20,246 nucleotides of DNA from JAZNOQ01 sp045589215 (lineage in GTDB: Bacteria; Bacillota; Clostridia; Oscillospirales; CAG-272). The stretch spans positions 1 to 20,246 of the forward strand of contig JAZNOQ010000056.1 of the NCBI GenBank assembly GCA_045589215.1, given 5' to 3'. Below, one piece after another: positions 1-6,609 of the stretch. The first letter of the stretch is position 1; every line of letters begins with the position of its first letter. The translations under genes were made by a program, and so were the position numbers. A model generated the notes under the pieces. The model had not been told where the DNA came from. It searched no databases and saw only the letters and a list, made by a program, of their open reading frames with translations.

Positions 1-19
1 ACCGCTTGGCCCCCGACTT
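1..19 (-). other. Sequencing-adapter remnant at the left contig end
   Basis: Read outward on the minus strand, the first 19 bases match the start of the MGI/BGI DNBSEQ adapter (AAGTCGGAGGCCAAGCGGT) at 18 of 19 positions; the single difference is G for A at the eighth base. The same adapter ends the window on the other side, also facing outward. This is library sequence, not genome. It adds false residues (about QVGGQA) to the truncated oxidoreductase reading frame. The adapter sequence is recalled from knowledge of the platform. Confidence 0.9.
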
Positions 20-554
20 GAACGCGCTTGCCGTAGCTCTTTTCGGGAACGCCCTGCCACGGGAATGCCCAGACGGGGGAGAGGGTGATGTTCGTTGCGT
101 TGAATGCGGCGGTCTTTCCGACTGCATTGTTCTTGACAAGCTCCTTCATACGCATAACGACGGGATTGTAGTGCAGCTCAAGCTCGATCTGGAAGGTGAT
201 GCCGCTCTCCTTAACGAGACGCTCCATCTCAGCGTATTCCTCCATATCGAAGGTCGGGATCTTCATCGAAAGAATGTTGATCTTTCTTTCAGCGCAAAGA
301 CGAACCTGACGGAGATGCTCGCTGTTTTCACTTGCGAGAACGACTGCCTCGATCTCGGGATGTGCGTCGAGCATAGCCTCGTCCGAATCGTAGCAGGGAA
401 TTCCCTGTACGCTGTTCAGGAAGATCTCCTTGACCTCCTCGTTTGCGGTGGATACAGCGATCCATTCAAGCTTGGGGTTGTTCTTCAGAACGTCGTAATA
501 CTTTCTGGTATGACCGTGCGTCATACTCATCATAGCGATCTTCAGTCTTTTCAT
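20..554 (-). CDS. Gfo/Idh/MocA-family oxidoreductase, C-terminus cut by contig end
   Basis: This is the last visible gene of the leftward operon. The start MKRLKIAMMS lies 1 nt after the stop codon of the preceding gene, with a purine-rich AGGTAGGTGG stretch as ribosome site. About 178 genuine residues remain of a family that usually has 330-400. The N-terminal Rossmann domain (about 1-120) and the beginning of the substrate domain are present. The usual GxGxxG loop is degenerate (MSMTHGHT at 10-16), and the EKP catalytic motif reads MKIP at 97-100, keeping the lysine. Family members oxidise or reduce sugar or cyclitol hydroxyls with NAD(P). The substrate is not visible. Tight coupling to the short C-terminal-domain-like protein just upstream suggests the two act together. 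The residues after about 178 come from adapter sequence. Confidence 0.8.
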
Positions 555-555
555 T

Positions 556-1251
556 TTAGCCACCTACCTTTACGTTTTCAAGGGTGCAGAGCGACTTCTT
601 TGCCGCCTCAACGACCGATTCGATATGTGCATACTTGCACTTTGCCGCCTGTCTTGCGTTTTCGTCCTTCGAGAGAAGGAACGCGTTACGGATCGTGTTG
701 ATCTCGATCTCAGAGTAACCGAAGAGCTCGGCGTCGGTGTCGAGGTAGGTCGTATCGTTCTTGCCGAATACGTAGATCGAGCTCTGCGGAACCTGCGTGT
801 CGACCACGCGGTCGCAGGCAACGCCGTTGTCGGTGATGATCTCGTGCTTGTCGATGTCGGCGGCAGACGCGTCAAGCGTTGCGCCAAGCTCGATCGTGCA
901 AACGCAACCGTTCTCGGTCTCTGCGATGCAGTTCATCGTGTTTTCACCTGCGATCGCAAAGATCTCCTTCACCGTCGAGTTTACGGTGAATTCAAGAATG
1001 CCGATCTCGCGTGCGAGCAGTGCGAAGAGATCAGCACCGCGCTTCGAGGTGTGTCCGATGCGGTAGGTGCACATATTTCCTACTCTGCCGAGCACCACAA
1101 GATTACGAAGCTCGATGATCCTTCTTTCCGACTCCCAGGGGAGAACGGGGAAGCACTCACCGTTTACCGTAACGGTCTTTCCGTCGGTCGACAGAACGGC
1201 GTCTGCCGAAACCGAATACTTCTCAAGTAAATAATTCAGTCCTTTTTGCAT
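556..1251 (-). CDS. Short protein resembling a stand-alone Gfo/Idh/MocA C-terminal domain
   Basis: A 231-residue protein preceded by ATGGAGAAAAACC, a good ribosome site, 17 nt downstream of the kinase gene. There is no glycine-rich nucleotide loop, signal peptide or membrane segment. The middle and end (about 60-220, including the strand-like run MNCIAETENGCVCTIELG and a final helix containing HIESVVEAAKKS) look like the beta-sheet substrate domain and closing helix of Gfo/Idh/MocA dehydrogenases. That family normally carries this domain behind a Rossmann fold, which is absent here. The next gene, 1 nt away, is a Gfo/Idh protein, so this may be a partner subunit or substrate-binding protein. 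The gene is intact and in frame within an operon, which argues against a decayed fragment. The domain match is by eye and tentative; the function is unknown. Confidence 0.7.
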   Translation of the reverse strand: MQKGLNYLLEKYSVSADAVLSTDGKTVTVNGECFPVLPWESERRIIELRNLVVLGRVGNMCTYRIGHTSKRGADLFALLAREIGILEFTVNSTVKEIFAIAGENTMNCIAETENGCVCTIELGATLDASAADIDKHEIITDNGVACDRVVDTQVPQSSIYVFGKNDTTYLDTDAELFGYSEIEINTIRNAFLLSKDENARQAAKCKYAHIESVVEAAKKSLCTLENVKVGG

Positions 1252-1268
1252 GGTTTTTCTCCATTTCG

Positions 1269-2108
1269 TTAAATTTCTGATATGATTTTTTTGATCTCTT
1301 CATTTGAAGGGATCGAAGAAACAGCGTACTGTCTCGTTACACCGATCGATGCGACGCGGTTCGCGATCTTTGCGGAACGAGCAAGGTCATAGCCCTCTGC
1401 GAGCATTGCGGTGAGGGCACCGTTAAAGGTGTCGCCCGCGCCCGTCGTATCGACCGTCTTACCGCTGTTCACCGCAGGGATCAGCGTGTCGGTCGATTTG
1501 ATGAGACATCCGCGCTTTCCGAGCGTGACGAGGACGTTCGTCTTATTCTCGATCCCGAGGGTTTCATGCTCGTTCGGCGTGAAAAGATCGACGTTTTCGA
1601 GAATAAAGTCACAGCTCTCCCGCGCAGGGGCAGGGTTTAAGATGCATTTGACACCGTACTTCTTCGCATACTCGATCGCACGAACGTTGACCGCCTCGTC
1701 GACCTCGTTGTTCAGAAGGAGGATGTCGGATGCTTTGATCTCGTTTTCAAACGCCGCGACGTCATCCGCGGCAAGCTGAACGCCCTGATAGACCGTGACG
1801 TGATTGCTGCCACTCTGGTCGGTCACGATGGCGGCGAACGCCGTCGAGCCGTCCTTCTGCACGAGCGTGTGGTGAATGTCTTCCTTTTCGAAGAATTCAG
1901 CGACCTCTCTGCCGTATTCCTTGCCGATCGCCGCGAGGAAGGAGACCTCCGAGCCGCTTCTTTTCGCGGCAACGGCTTGGTTGAAGCCCTTTCCGCCAAA
2001 CTCAAAATGGATCGACGATGCCTCGACCGTCTCTCCTCCGACGTGGAACTTCTCGACGGGCAGAAATACCGAGTTTCCTACAATTCCGATAACTGCGATC
2101 TTACTCAT
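1269..2108 (-). CDS. PfkB-family carbohydrate kinase (ribokinase-like)
   Basis: A 279-residue sugar kinase predicted to phosphorylate a sugar with ATP in the cytoplasm. It shows the two PfkB signatures: GGKGFNQA at 38-45 near the N-terminus and VDTTGAGDTFNG at 219-230, in which Asp226 is the catalytic base. NPAPA (158-162) and TPNE (177-180) are further ribokinase-subfamily landmarks. Length is slightly under ribokinase (about 305). The start is set at ATG 2108 because it overlaps the stop of the upstream SIS gene as ATGA, the usual sign of translational coupling; the open frame continues to 2261 only by running inside that gene. Substrate is not readable: ribose, a deoxy- or amino-sugar or a nucleoside are all possible. 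Operon context favours a sugar released from a glycoside. Confidence 0.9.
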   Translation of the reverse strand: MSKIAVIGIVGNSVFLPVEKFHVGGETVEASSIHFEFGGKGFNQAVAAKRSGSEVSFLAAIGKEYGREVAEFFEKEDIHHTLVQKDGSTAFAAIVTDQSGSNHVTVYQGVQLAADDVAAFENEIKASDILLLNNEVDEAVNVRAIEYAKKYGVKCILNPAPARESCDFILENVDLFTPNEHETLGIENKTNVLVTLGKRGCLIKSTDTLIPAVNSGKTVDTTGAGDTFNGALTAMLAEGYDLARSAKIANRVASIGVTRQYAVSSIPSNEEIKKIISEI

Positions 2109-2806
2109 AGATGCTTCACCCGTCCGAGGTAGAGATCCTCGAGTACTACATTGTGGTCGCGTCCGCCGTCCACGTTTCCGCTGAGATAGATCGGGGGAAC
2201 GGTTCCGTCCGCGAGTGCGAGCTTCGCACCGTTGATCAGACAGGTATTGAGGATAAAGCAACCCGTTGCGGTAGAAAGCCCGCCCATTTTTGCATCTCCG
2301 ACGTCAATGCAAGCGTCACCGTAGGGAACCTTGCAGTCGATTGCAACGTCCACGTGCTCGTGCAGTCTGCCGCCGCGATCGAAATAGCTCGAGGAGGAGA
2401 TCCCGACCGAAGGAATTCCTTTCTCGCGCGCCGCGTCACCCATCTCAACGGGAACCTGATTTTTTCCCGATGCCGAGAAAATAAAGATCATATCCTTCTT
2501 CGAGGGGGTGTATCTGCGGAAGATCTCGTTTGCGATCCCGCTCATCTTTTCCATACGGCTCGACTTTGCCGCACCGTTGTGGAGCATCAGGTCGGTGTCG
2601 AGCATCGGGGAGACGTTCGCAAGTCCCCCTGCGCGGTAAAAGGCATCGAGCCCGGGAATGTGGGAGTGACCGCATCCGAAGATGAAGATGAGACCGTCAT
2701 TCTTGATCGTGTCTGCCACCATTCGGGAAACACGGTCGAGCTTTTCGCCTTCCTCCTCCTCGATGCGCTTCAAAATATCAATGATTTTGGTTAAGTATTC
2801 AGACAT
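2105..2806 (-). CDS. SIS-domain sugar-phosphate-binding protein (UPF0309-like)
   Basis: A 233-residue single SIS-domain protein. SIS domains bind phosphorylated sugars, and members are isomerases, deaminases, etherases or regulators. Landmarks are FGCGHSH (43-49), the SIS phosphate-loop-like SASGKN (111-116), and the C-terminal GNVDGGRDHN (210-219), which together with the opening helix strongly recall the UPF0309 'sugar isomerase domain' family. An AAGGAGAAC ribosome site precedes the start. It sits 25 nt after the TIM-barrel gene and overlaps the downstream kinase by 4 bp. The order glycosidase-like, SIS, kinase suggests handling of a phosphosugar. It is distinct from MurQ, which begins at the other end of the window. 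Confidence 0.88.
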   Translation of the reverse strand: MSEYLTKIIDILKRIEEEEGEKLDRVSRMVADTIKNDGLIFIFGCGHSHIPGLDAFYRAGGLANVSPMLDTDLMLHNGAAKSSRMEKMSGIANEIFRRYTPSKKDMIFIFSASGKNQVPVEMGDAAREKGIPSVGISSSSYFDRGGRLHEHVDVAIDCKVPYGDACIDVGDAKMGGLSTATGCFILNTCLINGAKLALADGTVPPIYLSGNVDGGRDHNVVLEDLYLGRVKHL

Positions 2807-2831
2807 ACTTGTTCTCCTTTACGGATTACAA

Positions 2832-3863
2832 TTATTTCTTCAGGACTCTCTTATAGTTTTCACCGATGCGATCCCACAGCTTGATCGGATCGGGAGCCTG
2901 TACGCTCGTTCCGAGGCCGCCGCGGTAGGTCCAGGTAGCAAGACGGTCCACGCCCATGCTCTCGTAAAGATCAACGACCTTGTCGATCTGCGAGAAGTCC
3001 TCAGGCTGTGCATTGTAGCCCATCAGCCAACGCTCGGACTGCTTGCCGTACTTCTTTGCAATGCGAACGGTACGCTCGGTGATCTCCTTGAAGAAGCCCT
3101 CGGGGAGCGACCAGTTGATGATGGTGGTGGAGAATACGTCGAAGTACGGGCAAGCCGCGACCATTTCCCAGTTGTCGTAGCCGCGAAGCTCGGTGACGTA
3201 GTAGGTGTTCTTCGTTGCGTGTACGCAGCAGGTGATCTCAAGGTTCGGGTTGACCTCCTTCAGTGCCTTCGAGCAATCTGCAAGGGTCTTCAGAGCCTCT
3301 CTCCAACGGAACTGCTTCACGTCGTCGTTCATGAACTTAGGCATTTCGTAGCCGTAGTACTCCTCGAACTTCTTCATACACTCGGGGCATCTGCACGCCC
3401 AGTCATCGCCTGCGCCGCCCGTGATCGATGCGTAGGACTTGGGATATGCATAGTGAGGCTCATCCCAGAAGAAGCCGTCTACCTCGGTCTCGCGTGCGAG
3501 CTTCAGGCAGATGTTCGTGAAGTAATCGCGGAAGGAATTGGTGTTGAAGCAAGCAGCGTTCAGAACCTCACCCGTGTAGGCAGAGACCTGTCTGTGGTGA
3601 ATGTTGTTCTGAAGGAAAAGGCTGACCTGCTCGCCGCCGAAATACTTACCGATGCCCCAGGTATCTGCAATGCATCTGAGACCGACCTTGTGTGCGGTCT
3701 TTACGATGTTGTTGATGTTGGGGAACCAGAAGTCCATATCGAACTCGGTGATGGCGAGGATGACGGTATCACAGCCGTGCTCCTTCATTTCAAGGAAGTC
3801 CTTTTCTGCGTGCTCGACGTAGTTCAGCCCGTAATAGCTGACAGCGGTGTGTTTGATCGACAT
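2832..3863 (-). CDS. TIM-barrel protein, probable cytoplasmic glycoside hydrolase of unassigned family
   Basis: A 343-residue soluble protein, first gene of the leftward operon, with AAGGAG before its ATG. No signal peptide is present. It has alternating strand and helix segments typical of a TIM barrel: AVSYYGLNY at the start, VILAITEFD near 35, GLRCIADTWGIG near 61-72, DGFFWDEPHY at 129-138, and ATWTYRGGLG near 309-318. The Asp134-Glu135 pair at the end of a strand is a good candidate for an acid catalyst. A CRCPEC cluster (157-162) followed by an aromatic helix resembles a feature of several GH42-like and uncharacterised glycosidase families. I cannot assign a GH family. Its operon mates (sugar kinase, SIS, Gfo/Idh) and an operator shared with two GH89-like genes support a role in glycoside breakdown. 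Confidence 0.75.
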   Translation of the reverse strand: MSIKHTAVSYYGLNYVEHAEKDFLEMKEHGCDTVILAITEFDMDFWFPNINNIVKTAHKVGLRCIADTWGIGKYFGGEQVSLFLQNNIHHRQVSAYTGEVLNAACFNTNSFRDYFTNICLKLARETEVDGFFWDEPHYAYPKSYASITGGAGDDWACRCPECMKKFEEYYGYEMPKFMNDDVKQFRWREALKTLADCSKALKEVNPNLEITCCVHATKNTYYVTELRGYDNWEMVAACPYFDVFSTTIINWSLPEGFFKEITERTVRIAKKYGKQSERWLMGYNAQPEDFSQIDKVVDLYESMGVDRLATWTYRGGLGTSVQAPDPIKLWDRIGENYKRVLKK

Positions 3864-3963
3864 AAATTTTCTCCTTTTGTTTTATGAATTTTTTGCTTGT
3901 TTGATTGCGCGTCCGTTCTCTGCACGAGGGAAAGAAATAGGCAGAACGCGATTTGATACCCAT

Positions 3964-3969
3964 AGTTTA
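3964..3969 (-). promoter_or_regulatory. -10 box of the leftward operon promoter
   Basis: The minus strand reads TAAACT, 33 bp downstream of the operator at 4003-4029. There is no recognisable -35 hexamer; the expected position is T-rich. The implied transcript start is near 3957, leaving a leader of about 94 nt. The same layout at two other operators in this window is the main support. Confidence 0.5.
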
Positions 3970-4002
3970 CTTAAAAATATAAAAAAAGACAACGGAAATT
4001 TT

Positions 4003-4029
4003 GTTCACAGGGGTGGACTTTTCAGTCAA
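4003..4029 (-). promoter_or_regulatory. Operator copy A, shared AraC-type site
   Basis: On the minus strand this contains TTGACTGAAAAGTCCACC followed by CCTGTGAAC. It matches copy C (18764-18790) at 22 of 27 positions without gaps. The two half-sites (TTGACT and TGTGAAC) are 21 bp apart, two helical turns, as expected for tandem AraC-family binding sites. On one side it lies 33 bp from the -10 of the leftward operon; on the other it covers the -35 of the divergent AraC gene. Predicted to activate the operon and autoregulate the regulator. Confidence 0.72.
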
Positions 4030-4052
4030 GATGTGTTATAATGAGTTATAAT
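4014..4052 (+). promoter_or_regulatory. Promoter of the AraC gene at 4077
   Basis: TGGACT (4014-4019) is followed after 17 bp by TATAAT (4037-4042). A second TATAAT lies exactly 10 bp further on (4047-4052) as part of a 10-bp tandem repeat (GTTATAATGA). The -35 hexamer lies inside operator copy A, so a bound regulator would block this promoter. Confidence 0.65.
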
Positions 4053-4076
4053 GAATAGAGGAAGGGGGGTGACGAT

Positions 4077-4823
4077 ATGATCTATAATTATGACGAGCTT
4101 GAGTTTCAGATATTAACGATCGACCGATACACGCACGAAAAGGGCACTTACAAAGTAAAAGAACGTCCGTATGCTGCATTTTCGCTTCGTCTCAGCGGAA
4201 CGGGCTTGTTCGAGGTCGCAGGCAAGCGTTTCGTTACGTCTCCGGGTGACGTTTTGTTTATTCCTGCCGATACGCCTTATAAGGTAGAATATTCGGTCAG
4301 TGAAAGCATCGTGGTGCATTTCAGGTCCTGTAACTACTGCGAGGCGGAGAACATCGACGTGGAAAACAGCCCCGCGATCGGGCTATTGTTTCGTCAGCTG
4401 CTTAGGGAGTGGAGCGAGGAGCATTCGGTGAACCAAGCGAAAGCAACCATTTATGAGATTCTCGAAAAGATCGAAAAGGATAAAAAAAGATCGGTCGAGG
4501 ATACGGCGTTCACCCGTTGCATTGAGTATATCGACGCGCATTATTGCGAGCCTGAGCTCGATATCGGCGCGGTGTGCCGCGTCGGATTTATCAGCGCGTC
4601 AAGCCTGCAAAGGTCGTTTCATATGCACTTGGGGCTGTCCCCGAAACAGTACCTTCTGAAGCTTCGGATGAACCGTGCACTCGAGCTTTTGACCGAGAAT
4701 ACCCTCACGGTGAAGGAGATCTCCTTTGCATGCGGCTTTTCGGACGAAAAATATTTTTCGCGCGTCTTTAGACAAAAATACGGTTACCCGCCGTCCGAGA
4801 TGCGGGATCATATCTTCATATGA
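4077..4823 (+). CDS. AraC-family transcriptional regulator, candidate master regulator of the window
   Basis: A 248-residue regulator preceded by AAGGGGGG. Residues 1-100 form a cupin-like sensor domain (the SPGDVLFIPADTPYKV stretch around 55-70 is typical). Residues about 150-245 are the double helix-turn-helix, with DIGAVCRVGFISASSLQRSF as the first and TVKEISFACGFSDEKYFSRV as the second recognition unit. Family members bind a small sugar-like ligand and activate adjacent catabolic operons. It is transcribed divergently from the TIM-barrel/SIS/kinase operon, and an operator-like sequence in the shared intergenic region recurs before both GH89-like genes, making this the best candidate to control all three. 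It is followed directly by a strong hairpin terminator. Ligand unknown. Confidence 0.92.
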   Translation: MIYNYDELEFQILTIDRYTHEKGTYKVKERPYAAFSLRLSGTGLFEVAGKRFVTSPGDVLFIPADTPYKVEYSVSESIVVHFRSCNYCEAENIDVENSPAIGLLFRQLLREWSEEHSVNQAKATIYEILEKIEKDKKRSVEDTAFTRCIEYIDAHYCEPELDIGAVCRVGFISASSLQRSFHMHLGLSPKQYLLKLRMNRALELLTENTLTVKEISFACGFSDEKYFSRVFRQKYGYPPSEMRDHIFI

Positions 4824-4826
4824 ACG

Positions 4827-4870
4827 AAGGCAATATCAAACCTCGAAAAGGGAAGGATATTGCCTTTTCT
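4827..4870 (+). terminator. Intrinsic terminator, repeat copy 1
   Basis: An 11-bp stem of AAGGCAATATC (4827-4837) and GATATTGCCTT (4856-4866) is followed by TTCT on the plus strand. It lies between two convergent AraC genes. The reverse-strand tail is poor in T, so it mainly serves the plus-strand gene. The stem matches the terminators at 13860 and 16352. Confidence 0.88.
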
Positions 4871-4888
4871 CTTTATAGCTCCTCGCCG

Positions 4889-5641
4889 TCAGATTGCAAG
4901 GAATTGATTTTTGCGTCTGTATTCATTCGGCGTCATCCCCGTGTGCTGCTTGAACACGCGGCAGAAATGATACGCACTTGCAAATCCGCAGGCATCGGAG
5001 ACCGCCCAGATCTTCTGCTTGCCCTCCGACAGCATCTGCTTTGCCCGCTGTATGCGAAACGTTATGATAAATTGCCGTGGAGAAACGCCGAGTCGCTCCT
5101 TAAACAGCCGCCTGAAATAGACCTCGCTGATCTTGCACTCCTCCGCGAGACGCGCATTTGAGAGATCGGGGAGGTGATAGTTGTCATATATAAACTTGAC
5201 CGCGACGTCAAGCTCCCCGAGGTCTCGCTCCACAGAAAGCTCGTGCAGCATTTCGTAAAATAAGGACAGCACCTTTGCGCGGTAGTCCGTGTTCATATAA
5301 AGCCGTTTGATCTCATTGTAATTTTTCTGTAACAGCTCTCGGTCGTGCACGTGGATGACCTTGATCGTGTCGCAGATCGGGTTCAGCGACGAAAAGTCGA
5401 TGACGGGAAAATCCCCCGTCTTGTCTCCGTGAAGGGAATAGCTTCCACCCTTTGGGAGGATCACCGCGTGATCGGGGTCGGAAACGAAGGTCATTCCGTC
5501 CTGTGTGTAGGTGATCTGTCCCTCCGAGCAAAAGGAAAGACAGTAGGAATGGCGTTTTTTCATTTGTGCCGTTCTCCCTTGCGGAGAGTGAACGGTATAT
5601 ACCTTTGTAATATTTGTGACGGTCACTTTTTTTAGATCCAT
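4889..5641 (-). CDS. AraC-family transcriptional regulator (divergent from the SDR operon)
   Basis: About 250 residues with an N-terminal cupin-like sensor and a C-terminal AraC double helix-turn-helix: LSNARLAEECKISEVYFRRL and the second unit ending in ACGFASAYHFCRVFKQHTG, then the family-typical MTPNEYRR. Two possible starts exist: ATG 5647 sits only 1 nt from the GGGAG ribosome site, while ATG 5641 has 7 nt of spacing and is preferred. A consensus promoter (5670-5699) drives it. It is divergent from the SDR/hydrolase operon, whose promoter has a direct repeat suited to an AraC activator, so that operon is the likely target. Ligand unknown. Confidence 0.9.
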   Translation of the reverse strand: MDLKKVTVTNITKVYTVHSPQGRTAQMKKRHSYCLSFCSEGQITYTQDGMTFVSDPDHAVILPKGGSYSLHGDKTGDFPVIDFSSLNPICDTIKVIHVHDRELLQKNYNEIKRLYMNTDYRAKVLSLFYEMLHELSVERDLGELDVAVKFIYDNYHLPDLSNARLAEECKISEVYFRRLFKERLGVSPRQFIITFRIQRAKQMLSEGKQKIWAVSDACGFASAYHFCRVFKQHTGMTPNEYRRKNQFLAI

Positions 5642-5669
5642 AATCATGCTCCCGCTTTTTGATACTGCT

Positions 5670-5699
5670 ATTATATCACTTTTCGCAACAAAATGTCAA
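5670..5699 (-). promoter_or_regulatory. Promoter of the AraC gene at 5641
   Basis: On the minus strand a perfect TTGACA (5699-5694) is followed after 18 bp by a perfect TATAAT (5675-5670), about 30 nt before the start codon. This suggests strong basal transcription of the regulator. Confidence 0.82.
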
Positions 5700-5710
5700 G
5701 AGAAAGATCA

Positions 5711-5740
5711 TTTTGTATCGAAAATATCAATTTTATATCG
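5711..5740 (+). promoter_or_regulatory. Direct-repeat operator candidate upstream of the SDR operon
   Basis: TTTTGTATCG (5711-5720) and TTTTATATCG (5731-5740) are direct repeats differing at one base, spaced 20 bp start to start. They end 9 bp before the -35 of the SDR operon, the usual place for an AraC-type activator. The divergent AraC gene is the likely binder. The sequence differs from the operator shared by the glycosidase genes. Confidence 0.5.
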
Positions 5741-5749
5741 TTTTCGGTA

Positions 5750-5778
5750 TTGCATTTCAGCTCGGTGCAGATTATAAT
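5750..5778 (+). promoter_or_regulatory. Promoter of the SDR/hydrolase operon
   Basis: TTGCAT (5750-5755) is followed after 17 bp by TATAAT (5773-5778), 35 bp before the first SDR start. The -10 is perfect and the -35 imperfect, consistent with help from an activator at the repeats just upstream. Confidence 0.75.
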
Positions 5779-5813
5779 AAGCTATAACCCAAAAAAGAAA
5801 GGCGGTTTTCACA

Positions 5814-6578
5814 ATGGATTTCAGCGGAAAGGTAGCAATTTCAACCGGTGCGGCATCGGGCATGGGCCTCTTGTTCGCGCAAAACATCGCAGCGCTTGGA
5901 GGGAACGTCGTTCTGTGTGACGTAAACGAAGAGGTGCTTCTCGAAAAGGTAAACGAGATCAATGAAAAAGAAGGCGGACGTGCACTCGGTGTTGTATGCG
6001 ATGTGCGCGATTACGAGCAGGTCTGTGCTGCCCGCGACAAGGCGGTCGAGGCGTTCGGAAGAATTGACATTATGGCAAACTTCGCGGGCGGAACGGCGAC
6101 CAGAGTCTGTAAGGTCGACCGTAAGGCATATCCCGAATTTCCCGACGTGCCGATCGACGTGTACGATTGGGGCATCGACGTGAATCTGAAGGGACCCTTT
6201 TATTTCGCTCATGCGGTACTGAAGCAGATGAGAGAGCAACAGAGCGGCCTCATCATCAATATCGGTTCGATCACAGGCTGTGACGGCTCAGCCTATGGTA
6301 TGGATTATTCCACCTCCAAGGCGGGGCTGATGTACGGACTCACGAAGTCGATCGCGCAGTACGGTGCGAAATATGGCATCCGTTGCGTTTGCCTCTCTCC
6401 GGGCCCCGTTATGACGAGAGCTGCTATGGCAAAAATGAAAACACTGCTCGGACGCGCCGCAGAGCCGCAGGAGATCATTGATCTCGCGCTCTTTATTGCC
6501 TCCGAAAAGGGACAGTTCATCAACGGAGAGAACATAATGATCGATGGTGGCAGAAACGCTATGAAGCGCGGAGACTGA
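5814..6578 (+). CDS. Short-chain dehydrogenase/reductase, first tandem copy
   Basis: A 254-residue classical SDR, an NAD(P)-dependent oxidoreductase acting on an alcohol or ketone. Visible motifs are the cofactor loop TGAASGMG (11-18), NFAGG (89-93, equivalent to NAG), DVNLKG (122-127), the catalytic Ser152, Tyr165 and Lys169 of YSTSK, and SPGPVMT (195-201). Asp36, after the second strand (VVLCDV), favours NAD over NADP. The ribosome site is AAAGGCGG. It is the first gene of the rightward operon and is followed 31 bp later by a copy about 85% identical (217 of 254 residues by hand count). Substrate is not identifiable; the neighbouring dehydratase-like gene suggests a cyclic polyol or sugar-acid pathway. 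Confidence 0.93.
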   Translation: MDFSGKVAISTGAASGMGLLFAQNIAALGGNVVLCDVNEEVLLEKVNEINEKEGGRALGVVCDVRDYEQVCAARDKAVEAFGRIDIMANFAGGTATRVCKVDRKAYPEFPDVPIDVYDWGIDVNLKGPFYFAHAVLKQMREQQSGLIINIGSITGCDGSAYGMDYSTSKAGLMYGLTKSIAQYGAKYGIRCVCLSPGPVMTRAAMAKMKTLLGRAAEPQEIIDLALFIASEKGQFINGENIMIDGGRNAMKRGD

Positions 6579-6609
6579 GTTAAAAATATCAGAAAGGCGG
6601 TTTTTTACA

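Noticed and set aside
2109..2261. N-terminal extension of the PfkB kinase to an upstream ATG
   Set aside because: The extension lies inside the SIS gene and adds Arg-rich sequence absent from the family; ATG 2108 has the ATGA coupling.
2682..3887. 401-codon plus-strand open frame opposite the TIM-barrel gene
   Set aside because: It lies wholly antisense to a gene with a good ribosome site, operon context and recognisable fold; its translation shows no family motif. It is a shadow of codon bias.
4820..5161. 113-codon plus-strand frame after the first AraC gene
   Set aside because: It starts inside a terminator hairpin and is antisense to the second AraC gene.
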